DNA of 64,000 nt from Luidia sarsii (Eukaryota > Echinodermata > Asteroidea > Paxillosida > Luidiidae). Below the pieces are notes generated by a model, which was given only the letters and a program-made list of their open reading frames with translations, did no database searches and was not told the origin of the DNA. A program made the position numbers and the translations under genes. Where the stretch lies: positions 27,442,456 to 27,506,455 of the forward strand of contig OX465101.1 of the NCBI GenBank assembly GCA_949987565.1, read 5' to 3'. This document shows, piece after piece, positions 1 to 11,505 of the stretch (position 1 is its first letter; the number at the start of each line of letters is the position of its first letter).

Positions 1-811
1 TCAGCATGGAGGTAGACACGTAGACCCCCCCCTCCCCTCCCCTCCTCCATACCAACCACTACCACAAGGACATGTACAACGACAAGCCATTCTGCTCGCT
101 GGAAGCTCAGATAGTACCTATCTGCTTATTCATGTAGCCCATCCCCCCCCTGCTAATGTCATCGCGGGGGCCAATTAATTGGTGAGGATGTGTCCTGGCC
201 AAAGAGGCCCCGATGTGCGGTTCCGTTCTGCACCCGCTGTTGTCTCATAGTGCAGTGCAATAAACACCGACCTTGGTCATCCCCAGCCATTCCTCAGCAC
301 TCTGCATTAACCTTGTCCGGCCGACATTGCTCTGCAATGTGGCAGTGAAGTCATATGTACGCCCCACTCTGCATGCAGTTAGATTGAAGATTGCTCCGCT
401 TGTCGACTGCACGTCCAGTGTACCGTGAGGTTGATTTGAACTGCCCATCGCTGCTCCGTGCTTACATATGCCAGGGATTCATTTCCCTCTTTGGCTCCCC
501 AAAAAGGCAGCACAAACTTATGAGAGACTCATCGCGATGATGAAAATCGTCGCCTTACTCTCCTTGGCCGGTCCGGAAAGCCTCTGCCGTGCACGCGTCT
601 GCCTAAATATCCGCGGGACCGAGCCGGATCGGATTTCCATCAATCTGACCGAGATGGAGTCCGGCGCGTTGTCATGGCAACGCTCTTTTACGGAAAGAGG
701 CCAGGAGGAGGGCAACGGGGTGATGTGTCTGCGGGTCAGTCCTCATCCGCAGCCGCGGAACATCTTTAACAAATTATTTTGTCTGCAAATTCTGACGCTT
801 GGAACTTAGTT
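1..811. other. No recognisable feature
   Basis: Unique-looking sequence. Small open frames on both strands (for example 468-809 +) have no recognisable protein features. No repeat copy was found elsewhere in the window. Confidence 0.5.
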
Positions 812-1248
812 TAGAGGCCTTATACAGCATTGTTAAAGGTCAAAAGATTGCCACAGTTTGTGTGTTAAACCAAGGGTTAAACCATTAAACATATCAAGAA
901 AGGTTTTAGCTCAAATGGTAATCTGAGAATGTAGAAAAAAAAAAAATGTCACGGTTTTCGCACCATTCTGTAGTGTAAGAAAGAGTTTGTTACTCGCGAG
1001 TAATAAACTATTTGTCAATGTTTGAGTGAAGATTTCTCGTACAGCATCCCAGACCTTAAAATTTAGTGGGCCTGACGTTTCGATCCTAGCAGGACCTTTC
1101 TCAAAGGCAGAGTGGCAAGGACAAAACAGATACATGTACACGAAGCATCCCAGACCGTTAGATTGCAACATTCTATCATGACCATCTACAATGTACAAAC
1201 TGTGTAAATTAGAAGGAAATCTGTGAACATCGATGTTTTCCGATCTTT
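812..1248 (-). mobile_element. F2 inverted-repeat element, copy a, interrupted by F1
   Basis: Reverse-oriented copy of the F2 family (see 31517-31888). It carries the shared segments GTTAAACCATTAAACAT, the TTACTCGCGAGTAATAAACT centre and AAATTAGAAGGAAATCTGTG. An 88-bp F1 fragment interrupts it at 1056-1143. The end carrying the second inverted repeat is missing after 1248. Confidence 0.8.
1043..1156. mobile_element. F1 fragment inserted in F2 with 13-bp target duplication
   Basis: AGCATCCCAGACC occurs at 1043-1055 and again at 1144-1156. In uninterrupted F2 copies this sequence is present once (compare 29388-29393 and its surroundings). The 88 bp between begin AAAATTTAGTGGGCCTGACG and end in ATACATGTACACGA, so this copy has one F1 arm and no foldback partner. 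Confidence 0.85.
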
Positions 1249-1625
1249 AGTGAAAAAAAGAAAATTAAACCTTGTGCAATGTTAAACTTATCTTGCTTTC
1301 ATCCTGAATTTAATGAGTTACATTGTGACCGTACGGAGGAGGCAGTTTAGGCCCCCCCCCCCCTAGCTTGACTACTTTGGTCAGCTGATTCCTGCCAGTT
1401 CTACAAAGCTCAGACTGCGTAATGTGGTCTGGCACATGCATTATAATTGCGGCATTTAACAGCCGGTTCCAGCATTTTAAAGGCTTCCCCTAAGAGCTCT
1501 CGGGCAGACTATAAACCTGAGGCCTTGTTGATTAGGCACGGCATTCCAACACTGGGTCCCGCCGCCCTCACCATGACAACCAGGAGAGAGAGAGCACTCC
1601 AGTTCCGCTCCGCATCCGGACCTGC
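1249..1625. other. No recognisable feature
   Basis: Unique-looking, with a C homopolymer near 1350. Nothing else seen. Confidence 0.5.
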
Positions 1626-2520
1626 TCCCTCCCCCCCTCTCTTCCTCCTCCTCCCTCCCTCAATCGCTCTTCTCTATCTCCCCCTCTCTTTCTCTCTCTC
1701 TTCCCTTCTCTCCATCTCCCCTCACACCCTCACTCTCTTCCTCCTCCTCCCTCCCTCAATCGTTCTCCTCCATCTCCTCTATCACCCTCTCTCTCTTCCT
1801 TCCCCCTCCCCTCTGTCCCTATCTCTCTCTTTCTCTCTCTCTCTGTCTACCCCCTTCCTTCTCTCCCTTTCCCCTTTCTCTCTTTTTATCTCTCTCTTTC
1901 ATTCTCTCTCTCCCTTCCTTCTCTCCCTCTCCCCTTTCTCTCTCTTTCATTCTCTCTCTCCCTTCCCTTCCCTCCCTCTCCCCTCTCCCCCTCTCTCTCT
2001 CTTTCACTATCTCTCCCTTCCTTTCTCTCCCTCTCCTCTCTCTCCCCTTTCTCTCTCTTTCACTCTCTCTCCCTTCCTTTCTCTCCCTCTACCCTTTCTC
2101 TCTCTCTTTCACTCCCTCCCTTCCCTTCTCTCCCCCTCCCTTCTCTCCCCCTCCCCTCTATCCCCCTCTCTCTTTCACTCTCTCTCCCTTCCTTCTCTCC
2201 CTCTCCCCCTTTCTCTCTCTTTCACCCTCTCTCCCTTCCTTTCTCTCCCTCTCCCCTCTCTCCCCCTTTCTCTCTCTTTCACCCTCCATCCCTTCCTTTC
2301 TCTCCCTCTCCCCTCTCTCCCCTTTCTTCACTCTCTCTCTCCATTCCTTTCTCTCCCTCTCCCCCTCTCCCCCTTTCTCTCTCTCTTTCACTCTCTCTCC
2401 CTTCCTTTCTCTCCCTCTCCCCTCTCTCCCCCTTTCTCTCTCTTTCACTCTCTCTCCCTTCTTTTCTCTCCCTTCTTTTCTCTCCCTCTCCCCACACACC
2501 CTCTCTCTTTCCATCGCTCA
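1626..2520. repeat. Polypyrimidine (CT-rich) tract, ~0.9 kb
   Basis: Almost entirely C and T on the + strand, built of CTCTCT, CCCTTCCTTTCT and similar units with a loose ~50-60 bp periodicity (CCCTTCCTTTCTCTCCCTC recurring). It opens all reading frames and explains the apparent long frame here. Confidence 0.95.
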
Positions 2521-2810
2521 TTCCCCCCCGTGTACCTCTTCTCGCATTGCCAATCTCTCTTGTTGCATCGGACGGAGTAATTCCACCTGGCTAGTTTTTT
2601 TTTTTCATCATCATGGAGTCGGATGGGATGACTCATCCTGCCCGGCGAGAGGCCCACCATTGCCATGGCGATCAGCTCAAGGGTACGGCGAACCTTTTAA
2701 ATGGCGCGGCGAAAAACGTGATGGTGATGATGATGGTGATGGTGGCTGGATATTTTTTTTTTTAAAGTCGGGATGACTGCAAGCCAATGGCTGTCGCAAT
2801 GGTTACTCAC
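2521..2810. other. No gene; short GAT/GGT repeat
   Basis: Contains a TGATGATGGTGATGG-type microsatellite around 2720-2745 and A/T runs. Otherwise unique-looking. Confidence 0.5.
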
Positions 2811-2998
2811 GCTCTTCCTTTGTATCAAAAGTCAGGAGGGCCTGATGTTTTGACCCTAGCAGGACCTTTCTCTGCCTTTGAGAAAGCTCCTGCTAGGATC
2901 AAAATGTCAGACCCTCCTAATTTTTGAAATTCATTAATTTTTGAAATTCAGTGAGAAGTTTGCAACATTTTTGCATATTACTGAGGCTCTTCCTTGGT
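2811..2998 (+). mobile_element. F1 foldback element with 13-bp target duplication
   Basis: Target duplications GCTCTTCCTTTGT (2811-2823) and GCTCTTCCTTGGT (2986-2998) differ at one base. The 162-bp insert has two inverted arms built on AGGGCCTGA(C/T)GTTTTGA and TCCTGCTAGGATCAAAA, followed by the AT-rich tail CAGTGAGAAGTTTGCAACAT. Confidence 0.88.
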
Positions 2999-3064
2999 GT
3001 CGACTTTCACATTTCTGTTCTCCCCTCTCCTCCATTTGACACACAAGCAAGATGCAATTATAGT

Positions 3065-3120
3065 TATAACATGATGTATTTGCGTCGAGGAGAATTCCAT
3101 TCTCCTTGAATCATGTTATA
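3065..3120. repeat. Short perfect-ended hairpin
   Basis: ATAACATGAT near the start pairs with ATCATGTTAT near the end, with an inner pair GGAGAAT/ATTCTCC. It is a 56-bp foldback with no second copy noticed. Confidence 0.7.
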
Positions 3121-3176
3121 TCTATGATGCAACCCGGTACTACCCGCCACTGTTATATGTTCGAATTCACCCCATG

Positions 3177-3345
3177 ACCTCGACCAGCTCGGTGGTCAAG
3201 TGCCCTGTGGTTAGACGTCTGCACTTGAAAGCAGGAGTCACAGGTTAGAATCCCGCCCGAGCTGCCTGAAATTGGTTCATCAGACAATGGGCAAAGCACT
3301 GAGCATTCAGTGTTGATCACGTCGAGCAGGGCAAAACCTCACTGA
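3177..3345 (+). mobile_element. SINE family B, tRNA-derived
   Basis: Begins ACCTCGACCAGCTCGGTGGT (A-box-like) with GGTTAGAATCCCGCCC as a B-box with one change from GGTTCGAATCC. A tail GGGCAAAGCACTGAGCA follows. The same body and tail appear at 33909-34032 (reverse) and the same body at 58145-58240. It is a dispersed retroposon rather than a tRNA gene, because no acceptor stem closes. Confidence 0.75.
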
Positions 3346-4600
3346 ATTACGTTACAAGACGCAATTGTAACATTTACACTGTAAACTATCAGAGCAATTG
3401 AAGGTCACCTTATCTATTGGTGCTTGAAAGTTGGATGCAACTGTACGGTCCAGTAACGTGGGGGAGGGGGGAGGTGGAGGGGGGGGGGGGGGTCCTGCCT
3501 CGCTTTGATTGCTACCTGTGGGCGCAAGGCCATGTTGATCATTTTGACTCCAAGCAAACAGCAAACAGGCAACAAGGCCAATAGCAACAGAATCATTGCC
3601 AATGTGATTCATTGCCAATGTGAGTCAGAGGTGGCAGGGAAAGGAAAGGAAAGGAAAGGGCAAGTCAAAGCAAAGAGAAGTGCCTGTTATCCAGCATACA
3701 TGTAGACTTTTACATTGACCGCATTAATGGTGCATGTATGTAGGTCAGTCAAACATGGAGAGGGTTGTTGTTTTTTTCACAAGGGTTGAAATTTTGTTGG
3801 GGAAGGATTCAGAGGTTGGGTTGTGTGGTTTTTTTTTTACGGAATCATGCGGGCGGTGATTTCTCCCAAGGTGTTGATAAATAAACATGTCTAGCGTGCA
3901 CATCCTTCTCCTTCCCTCAGCATCTGAAGGAAAAAAACCATGCATGTAATGAATAATCCTGTGGATGTATTGATTTGGAAATGGCGGCGTGGTGGCCGTG
4001 CTGGTTGGCAGAAATTTCATCCCTCCCCCCCACGCCGAAGCATCGCGTCTGTCAGACACCGGCGATTCTCTGATTCCCTTCTCACACCTCTCCCCTCTCC
4101 CCCTTTCCCTCCCGCACATCAGCATATTGTAGACGTCGTAGACATCGCCCAACTGGTCAGAGGCCAATAAACGAACTGTCTGTCGGCTGAGACCCACTGA
4201 TAATGCACACGTGCATGGCAGTCCATGCGCCGCTCACATTTTCCCTCAAATTTGACGTTTCATTGAGATATGTGTGATACACAGTGCATTCCAACCTCGG
4301 GGGAGGGGCCCTCAAGGGGGATGGAGGAGGGGGGGGGGTCTTTACCCGGGAAAGGTTTTTTTTTCTCCCTTCAAAGATTTCCCCTGTCTCTCCGAGTACT
4401 TTGTCGACTGCTCATGATCTGTTGCATCTTGTCGCGCGCTCGCTTGTTTGGAAATCAAATTAAAAAGATGGGAGTTTGTAAAACCATTTGGAACCATCTC
4501 GTCGTCAGTCCCCTACCATCTGCAGACCCCTTCCGATATCGGCGTGTTTGACGTCTTCAGAAGTAATCAGCTGTCCTCACCTGGGACTGAGCATGCCCAG
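3346..4600. other. No recognisable gene; G run and GGAAA repeat
   Basis: A G-rich run at about 3461-3493 and a GGAAA repeat at about 3640-3660. Small open frames on both strands show no domains or motifs. Confidence 0.5.
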
Positions 4601-4866
4601 AATGGACCTTTCCCATGAAATATGCAAATTAGACCTAGCGCATGCGCTTAACTAAATTGGTGGGCAAGCGGGATGCCAACCAATCATAGTTTCCCACGTG
4701 CGTGCGCGCATTCTTTCTCACTAACAGTTTGGCGTGCAGTCATTGGCTATTCAGCGTCTCCTACGCGCGTATTTCGAAACCTGCACGCAACGTGCACTCG
4801 TTTCCCCACCAATTTAGTAAAGCGCATGCGCCAGCTCTTTTGCATATTTCATAGGAAAGGTCCATT
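4601..4866. mobile_element. Foldback element with promoter-like motifs
   Basis: Inverted ends of about 60 bp: AATGGACCTTTCC at 4601 against GGAAAGGTCCATT ending at 4866. Each arm carries GCGCATGCGC (4638-4647 and 4822-4831) and a TTTGCATAT/ATATGCAAAT octamer-like site. The inside has CCAAT-type boxes in both orientations (CCAACCAATCAT, CATTGGCTATT). It looks like a MITE; I saw no second copy. Confidence 0.75.
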
Positions 4867-4881
4867 AGCAACATTGTGGAC

Positions 4882-5220
4882 AGCCGTCCCTTCTCCCTCC
4901 GTCCATCTTCCTCCCTCCTTCCCTCCCTCCCTCCCTCCCTCCCTCCCTCCCTCCCTCCCCTGCCCCCCATCCTCCCTCCCTGCCTCCCTCCCTCCCTCCC
5001 TCCCTCCCCGCCTCCCTCCCTCCCTGCCTCCTTCCCTCCCTCCCTCCCTCCCTCCCTCCCTCCCTCCCTCCCTCCCTCTCTCCCTCCCTCCCTCCCTCCC
5101 TCCCTCCCTCCCTCCCTCCCTCCCTCCCTCCCTCCCTCCCTCCCTCCCTCCCTCCCTCCCTCCCTCCCTCCCCTCCCCTCCCCTCCCTCCCCCTCCTCCT
5201 CCCTCCCCTCCCCCCTCCTC
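4882..5220. repeat. (CCTC/CCCT)n microsatellite
   Basis: About 340 bp of nearly uninterrupted TCCC tetranucleotides on the + strand, directly beside the foldback element at 4601-4866. The proline/serine/leucine frames through it are artefacts. Confidence 0.97.
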
Positions 5221-5904
5221 GCCCCTCACCTAATCATGGAGGAATAAGCCCAATGCAGGGTCAGTAGTGCCTTCTGTAACCTTCCCTTGGTTTGTTGGGT
5301 TGGTGAGGGGGACCGGTCGTCATTTGTTTCATGGGCAAGGCAGTAGTCCACGAACAACCGCATATGTATAGGCACTGCACCGTGGCCAGGCACAAGCAGA
5401 CCAATCAACATATGGCTGTAAGCCAACAGGCGACATGTTTGTACATGTATGCTGGCTTAGGAGGAGGGAAGCAATCAGACCAAACTGCCACCTGGTGCCC
5501 CGTCCTGCTCGATATTACGCCACTCTGATGACCTGACAGACTTGGACGAACATTCCCCGTAAACCAGTCACGCTGGTAACCAGACACTCTATACGCCTTT
5601 AGCATGGGCTCTTTTCCAAAACCGTACGTGAGAGCTGTCTGTTAAGTTAAAACAATCGTTTGAGGCCGTTATAGCTCGCACGTAGCACAATGCTGTCAAT
5701 TTTAGCTCAGCAGATAGCTCTCACACGGACTGGCCTTTATGCTCAAGCTGCAGTTTTGTTTCCATTTTTACAATGCTGATTTCCTTCAGCAAAGAAACCG
5801 CTACCTTGGTTTTCACCTTTTGGATGAAAAGGGTGGAGACAGTTCAAGCGGGGTTTGGAAAAAAAGGGGGACTAGTATGATGTTTATCATTCAATGTGTT
5901 TGGA
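5221..5904. other. No recognisable feature
   Basis: Unique-looking. No exon signature or repeat copy found. Confidence 0.5.
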
Positions 5905-6300
5905 AAAAAAAAACATAACCTGCCAGTCTGGTTACTAAATAGTTTGCTTACCACACAGCCTGATAACCAGGCAATCTGGTTTAATAGCAGCATTTGTGTC
6001 TCATCACATACAGTCTGGTTTACCCGACAGACTGGTAAACATACAGTTTGGTTAACAAACAGTTTGCTTACAACACAGCCTGGTAACAATTTGTTTCTCA
6101 TCACATACAGTTTGGTTTACCAGATAGACAGTTTGGTTACCATACAGTTTAGTCATCAGACAGTTTGGTTACCGGACACTTCAGTAACCAGACACTTCGG
6201 TTTACCAGACAGACTGGTAAACGGATACACCCTCTAACCAGACTCTCAATTAACTGGATGCTCTTCTAGCCAGCGGGTATTACACTGGTAACCTGATATG
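5905..6300. repeat. Degenerate tandem array of CAGACAGTTTGGTTACC-like units
   Basis: Units of about 12-17 bp (CAGTCTGGTTTAC, ACAGTTTGGTTACC) occur many times in both orientations, so the array is self-complementary. A larger ~110-bp period is visible: GTTTGCTTAC(C/A)ACACAGCCT and CTCATCACATACAGT each occur twice. Confidence 0.85.
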
Positions 6301-7311
6301 CTGGCAATTGCTCTTGCACTTGAAGCTAAGCAGGGGAGCATAGGTGCGAACGTCTAGCATAGGCTTCAGCAAACATCTGTGTAGTATGTAGGCATAGTAT
6401 GTAGGCATAGTAGGGATAAAATGGAAGGTGATGGCAGATGGCTCTTCCTGCTAGCTAGTTCCCTAAAAAAGTGAAAATGCAGGTGCTCATTTTCACAGTC
6501 GGTTTGTTTGGAAAACTCATTATCCGCATCAATTCCTATACGAGGATAATAACAGTCAGCCCAGCAATAACATCCTACACTGATGAATGTTGATATATCC
6601 GCATAATTATCAGGGCATTGCCCATATTAACCTGGTCCAAAAGAAAAACCATGGCTTATATCATAATGTACGCATACTTGTACCTGCGTTGGTGCATCGG
6701 CGTAGCCACAGCAGTGCCATCCGGGCATCATCACCACCAGCCTCGTCATTTCATCAGTGAGATTGCGAGGACATATGGTCGCCATTAAATATTGAAGCGG
6801 TCATTTATGGGGAGGTGTGTGAATTAAATGGTCCTCGGGGGTGTTTTGATGGCCATGCCCTGGGACTGAAGCACTCTTGAGACGGATTAGATTGGGGAAA
6901 AAAATTAAACAAAAATTCAGAAAGGTTCACTCTAATGCCATTTGGACATCTAGTCACCTTGACTTGACCTCTTAAAAGTCAAATGGTTGATGTCAGAGGG
7001 AATTGGTACAGCCAAGACAGACATCCCTAGGGCCTGTGGTGGGAGCATGTACACCGAGGAAGGACTACATGGTGTGCCTGAACACTTAACTACAGTACAG
7101 AGTCAGTATTCTACATTGCTAGGCTACTCCAGTGTGCAGGGATTGCAGCCACGCAATTTGTGTTTGTCACAAGCCCTCTGTGCATGCAGAATACTAAATG
7201 TATACGTTCACACAACAGAATTTGAAATCCGTTGCCGTGCAGTTGAGATCTTCTGATGTGCATTCTGCGGTGCCGTTGTGTTTCCTCTGCCCGATAATGT
7301 CCGTGTCTAAA
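6301..7311. other. No recognisable feature
   Basis: Unique-looking sequence with a small duplication (GTATGTAGGCATA twice at about 6387-6412). No gene evidence in the small frame at 6987-7256. Confidence 0.5.
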
Positions 7312-7641
7312 GCCGCGTCTCCACTGGACTTATTTTGGTCGAAGTAACCGAGACTATGGTTACTTTTCCCATTTTAAGTCCAGTGGAAATGGCCCAGTTA
7401 AAGTAAAAGTGACCTGGTAAGTTTAACCGAGCCAATTAGTCCAGTGGAAATGCACCACTCGGTAAAATGCGACTCGGTGTACATGCACTGTGCACAAATC
7501 AATTTTGCCAGCTCAGTTACTTTAACCGCCGTCTAAGTTAAATTTACTGACTCAAAAGTCCAAGTGGGAACGATGGTCAAATTTAACCATTGGAAATTTA
7601 ACCATCGTCTCAGTTAAATTTTAGTCCGGTGGAAACATGGT
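7312..7641. mobile_element. F8 element, copy 1
   Basis: Ends carry related inverted sequence (CTCCACTGGACTTATTTTG and TTTTAGTCCGGTGGAAACA). Several internal stretches of the type AGTCCAGTGGAAATG and GTTAAATTTA also recur. A diverged copy with the same motifs lies at 54674-55410. Confidence 0.65.
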
Positions 7642-7795
7642 TTTAGACACTAGACAGTATACTGAATATCTGTGACAGACTGCGGGATGGTTTGCTTTTG
7701 GACTGACATGAGAAGAAAAAGCTGATTGCAGGAAAGTGACTTTCTGTAGGCCTACATTTTGTTAAATCTAATGTGAAGTTCTTTATAATGTACCG

Positions 7796-7990
7796 GTAGA
7801 GGGCCTGAGGTTTTGATCCTATCGGAGGACCTTTCTCAGGGGTAGGGAGCTTCTCCCTTTGAGGAAGGTCCTGCTTGGATCAAAATGTCAGGCCCTGATT
7901 TGAATTGTTGGTTGTTTGGGTCAAGAAGCAGTGAGTTGACCTTCAGCATTTGTCTGTACATTACTAACGTGATGTTGATTGCTGTGTATG
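7796..7990 (+). mobile_element. F1 foldback element (diverged)
   Basis: Two inverted arms (AGAGGGCCTGAGGTTTTGAT and GGATCAAAATGTCAGGCCCT) followed by the F1-type tail AAGCAGTGAGTTGACC. No clear target duplication is visible. Confidence 0.75.
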
Positions 7991-10010
7991 TCTGATCATA
8001 GAGCAACGTCTGATATTGAAAATCCTCGTTAGATACAAGACAGAAAATAGTTTTGCCATTGAAAAGAACAGTGACTAAAAACTCTTATGTCACGCACATT
8101 TTGGTTGAGATTTCATTATTTTACACTCTGCACAAAAAGCAAAAAGCAATCTACCTCGTTCTTAGGCCGAAATCATTCCTGACCAAACAGATCTTGATCT
8201 GTTAAAACTACCGGTATGTAGTAAGGCAGTGACAGTCGGCCTACAATAGTTCATTCGGCCACAGTACTTTTAATTAAACAAAGATAATTTGCGCTGTCGG
8301 TCAGTCAAAGAGGGCGTCTCTTATTTTCTTCTTGTTTGGCACGGCACTTTTTTTATTTGCGATCGCACGATTGCCTGTGCAGTTGAGCATGCGGGAACAC
8401 ATTACTGGTTGCCAACTGAACACCCGAGCTAGAACGGGGAGCGCTGTGTTCTTTGCGCTAGATTAAATAGTCATCGCCATCATCGCCATCATCGCCGTCA
8501 TTATCTTCACGGACAGTGTCGTCACCCCGCTGGGTCTTATCTGTCATTTTCCATTGGATAGCGAGTGCTGTTTATTACCCTTCCCTCGTCCCCCAAGGCG
8601 AATTTGAGCCCTAAATGTTTTCGTCCTTAGCAGTGCTGGTACCCGGACCCTGTCTAATGGCTTCGTGAGTTAGGTTAACCTAGTCAAGCGTCAGGAACCA
8701 ATCCCATCCTCATGGACCCCCCCATGTCCCTTGTGTCATTAAAGAGCAACTTCCATGCGGAAACAAATTATAACAAATCTTTTTAATTGAATAAAAATCC
8801 TTTTTGAACCAAATCTGCTTGCGCAGTAATGGGTATATTGCCTTCCCCTCCTCTCATCCTCTTAAGGAACTGAATGGTTTTTAATTTTTTTTTTTAAGAT
8901 ACTCCAAAATAAATGATTGTAGTAGCCAATAGCTAATGTTCACATTGCTGCCACCATGATGTTAATCACACAGTGTTAACTTATGTTCATACTACATGTA
9001 CATGTATGTACGGTATGTGTATTGATATACATATCGAGCAGTGTTTTTTAATAAATTAAAAAGGAAGGAAGAATAAAGTGACGGTGGGGGGGGGGGACTT
9101 CCCACGGCTAGACAGTCTCACTGAAGTGGCGGCGAGGAAAGAGACATGTGCCTGATTATTCCAAGGAAAAACCTATTGAATAATTCGATTTGTCAGACTG
9201 ATTTGTATTTGGTTGCCTTGCATGTACCGGTATGTATTATTAATAGGAATTGCAGTCTGGGACGTGTGTGCCCACAGTGCTGGGAGTACATTTAATTGAC
9301 TTTTCATGCATCGACATGAAAAGGAAAGAATTACAAAAAGGCGCTCATTGTAACGCACAAACTTAGATGCAAGGAAACAGCTGAGCTGCCTGAGCGCACA
9401 GAGTGGCATTCAATTCCACCCGGGCAGGTTCCCGACATTACACCAGCACTGTCCGGCTGCATTAGATACACTTGCACAGCAACCGATCCATAGTTCAAAT
9501 GGCCTCTTAGACGCAGTGTCCGGGCTACCGGACTATTTCTGTGAAAGCCCAAAGGTTAGAGGTCAGCGTCAATATTTGCACATGTGGTCCATTGTCTGAG
9601 GAATGGAGGCTCAGGCCCAGGCTTCGTCTCCGTCTGACAAAACCTGAAAATCCAGGTTATGGTTTGTTTCCGAATTCAAAGTTTTGTTGTCTTGATAGGT
9701 ACAGAGTATTCACCAGTAAACTGGGACCAAACGCTTGTTTTTAGATGCCTGTGATATTATAACGAGTGAGATAAATATGACCGAAGCCAAGCCGTCATTT
9801 CGTAAACGGCCTCAGTTTGGGCCAGGCAAGCTTAAAGTCAGCAGCAATGTTACTGTGACCTTCACATGTGAGTTTTCCTCATTGGAGGAAACTGTTGCTT
9901 GCCACGACAACTACCGGAAACTAGAAACCATTTGATTTACACCAACATAAAAAACACTGCAAACCGCATAATACCGACTTTAAATGACCTAAATGCAAAT
10001 CACAGCCTTT
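7991..10010. other. No recognisable gene
   Basis: Contains CATCGC repeats near 8475-8505, a G run near 9085 and TACATGTACATGTATGTA near 8995-9010. No exon or dispersed-repeat copy was recognised. Confidence 0.5.
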
Positions 10011-10257
10011 AGGGACGTTTCCACTAAGGAAATACCCACGAGTTGAATTGCGATGTATTTGTTTGATTTTTGCTCGCATTCACAAAGGCCAAAAAATCGC
10101 GAGCCGATTGTGTTACCGTAAGCAGTTGTGGTCAAGTGATGGGTGTGTCCTTGAGAGGGGCCCATGCAGAGAGACATATAAACAAGCGTGGCACTTCCTG
10201 TCAGTCAGAATGCGAGTGGTGCATTGTGGGATTAAAGAAAAAATTGCGATTCTGTGA
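10011..10257 (+). mobile_element. F4 element, partial copy
   Basis: Left half of the F4 family. It starts GGGACGTTTCCACTAAG and shares AAGGCCAAAAAATCGC, GTGGGTGTGTCCTTGAG-like sequence, GAGACATATAAACAAGC and GCATTGTGGGATTAAA with 45432-45883. It ends about where the other copies reach their midpoint. Confidence 0.8.
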
Positions 10258-10288
10258 ACTTCTCATCAATAAGATAACTGACTTTAAA

Positions 10289-10459
10289 CAAAATGAAAGA
10301 AGTTATTACAAAAACTGTTGCAAACTGCTCACTGACTAAAAATGACCTGCAATACATAAATCTCAAAAGTTAGAGGGCCTGACGTCTCTTTTGCCTTTGA
10401 GAAAGGTCGTGCTAGGATCGAAACGTCAGGCCCTCTAACCTTTGAGCAAAATGAAAGAA
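10289..10459 (-). mobile_element. F1 foldback element with exact 13-bp target duplication
   Basis: CAAAATGAAAGAA occurs at 10289-10301 and 10447-10459. The 145-bp insert is in tail-first orientation (TTGCAAACTGCTCACTGAC, then the arms GTTAGAGGGCCTGACGTC and GGATCGAAACGTCAGGCCCT). Confidence 0.9.
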
Positions 10460-11417
10460 AGGAGGAAATTCCCAACATTTCATGAATGAAGCAAAGGAAA
10501 TTGGACTGTACTTTACAGTGTGTTGTATTGAACCCATGACCTCTGGTTAGAGATGTTAGTTTTAAGTCCCGGCTCATGAGTCCAGAAAAAAACATTGTTC
10601 ATCCTTTCTTATCTTCCCAAGTTGACAAGGGGATTTCTTTATAGGTGTGTGTGTGTGTGTGTGGGGGGGGGTTATTGGATACTGCAAATCCAAGCATTGT
10701 GGCTCCTCTGTAGCTGATGTAACCCTACCTCTCTGTGTACTTTTCCCCCTGTTTTTTTTAGTCCCCCAGGTAGGTATGTAATGCCATGTCTCATCCCCAG
10801 GGTCCTGACTTGTCCCCAGCACATGCAACTCAAGAGTCTTTCCCTTCATCAACCATGGCCATATTTGTGCCATGACCAAAGCCAAGAATTCAGACTTATT
10901 TTTATTGGTTAAGTCAAAAGGACATGTTTATCATGTTTATGTAATGTAATGTTAGACTATTATTAGACTAACTATAAGCCGGAAAAATATGGTTTTTTTT
11001 TCAAACCATTTTGAGTGAGTCCCCCTTGATATCCACAGTGGTTTTTTTTATTCAGTACCAATGTGACAATTGACCATGTGTGTTTACAATCTCAGCTGCA
11101 GATTTTATTTGTCTAAGGCTTGAAAATCAGTGTACACAAAGGCTTTCTTTTGCTTGCGTGCATGCTGTAGCTTGTAAATATCAGATCATTTGAATTTCAC
11201 ATGCATAATTTACATTGAATTCCCAGAGTTTAGCCTTGACACTAACCAACCAGAAATGTGAATTTTCAGAGCTCCAAAAATTTTGCAAGAAGGACGACCT
11301 GCCTGTTTCTGCTAAAACCACATACATTTATGTATCAGAACTATTAAATGGAAATGTTTCTCTTGAGAGCCATGAAAAGCCTGAAAATATTCAGAAAATG
11401 ATCGTCCAAAATTTAGA
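10460..11417. other. No recognisable gene; GT microsatellite
   Basis: A (GT)n run at about 10644-10662. Otherwise nothing recognised. Confidence 0.5.
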
Positions 11418-11505
11418 GGGTCTGATGTTTCAATCCTTTCCAGCAGCTTTCTGAAAGGCAGAATGGTTCTGTCTCTGATGAATGTCCTACTAAGATCGAA
11501 ACTAT
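11418..11505. mobile_element. F1 remnant
   Basis: Degenerate arms TTAGAGGGTCTGATGTTTCA and CCTACTAAGATCGAAAC with the CTTTCTGAAAGGCAGAAT link between them. Confidence 0.65.

Noticed and set aside
1447..2580. 377-codon frame rich in Ser/Leu/Pro
   Set aside because: It lies almost wholly in a C/T-only tract, with no domain and no splice evidence.
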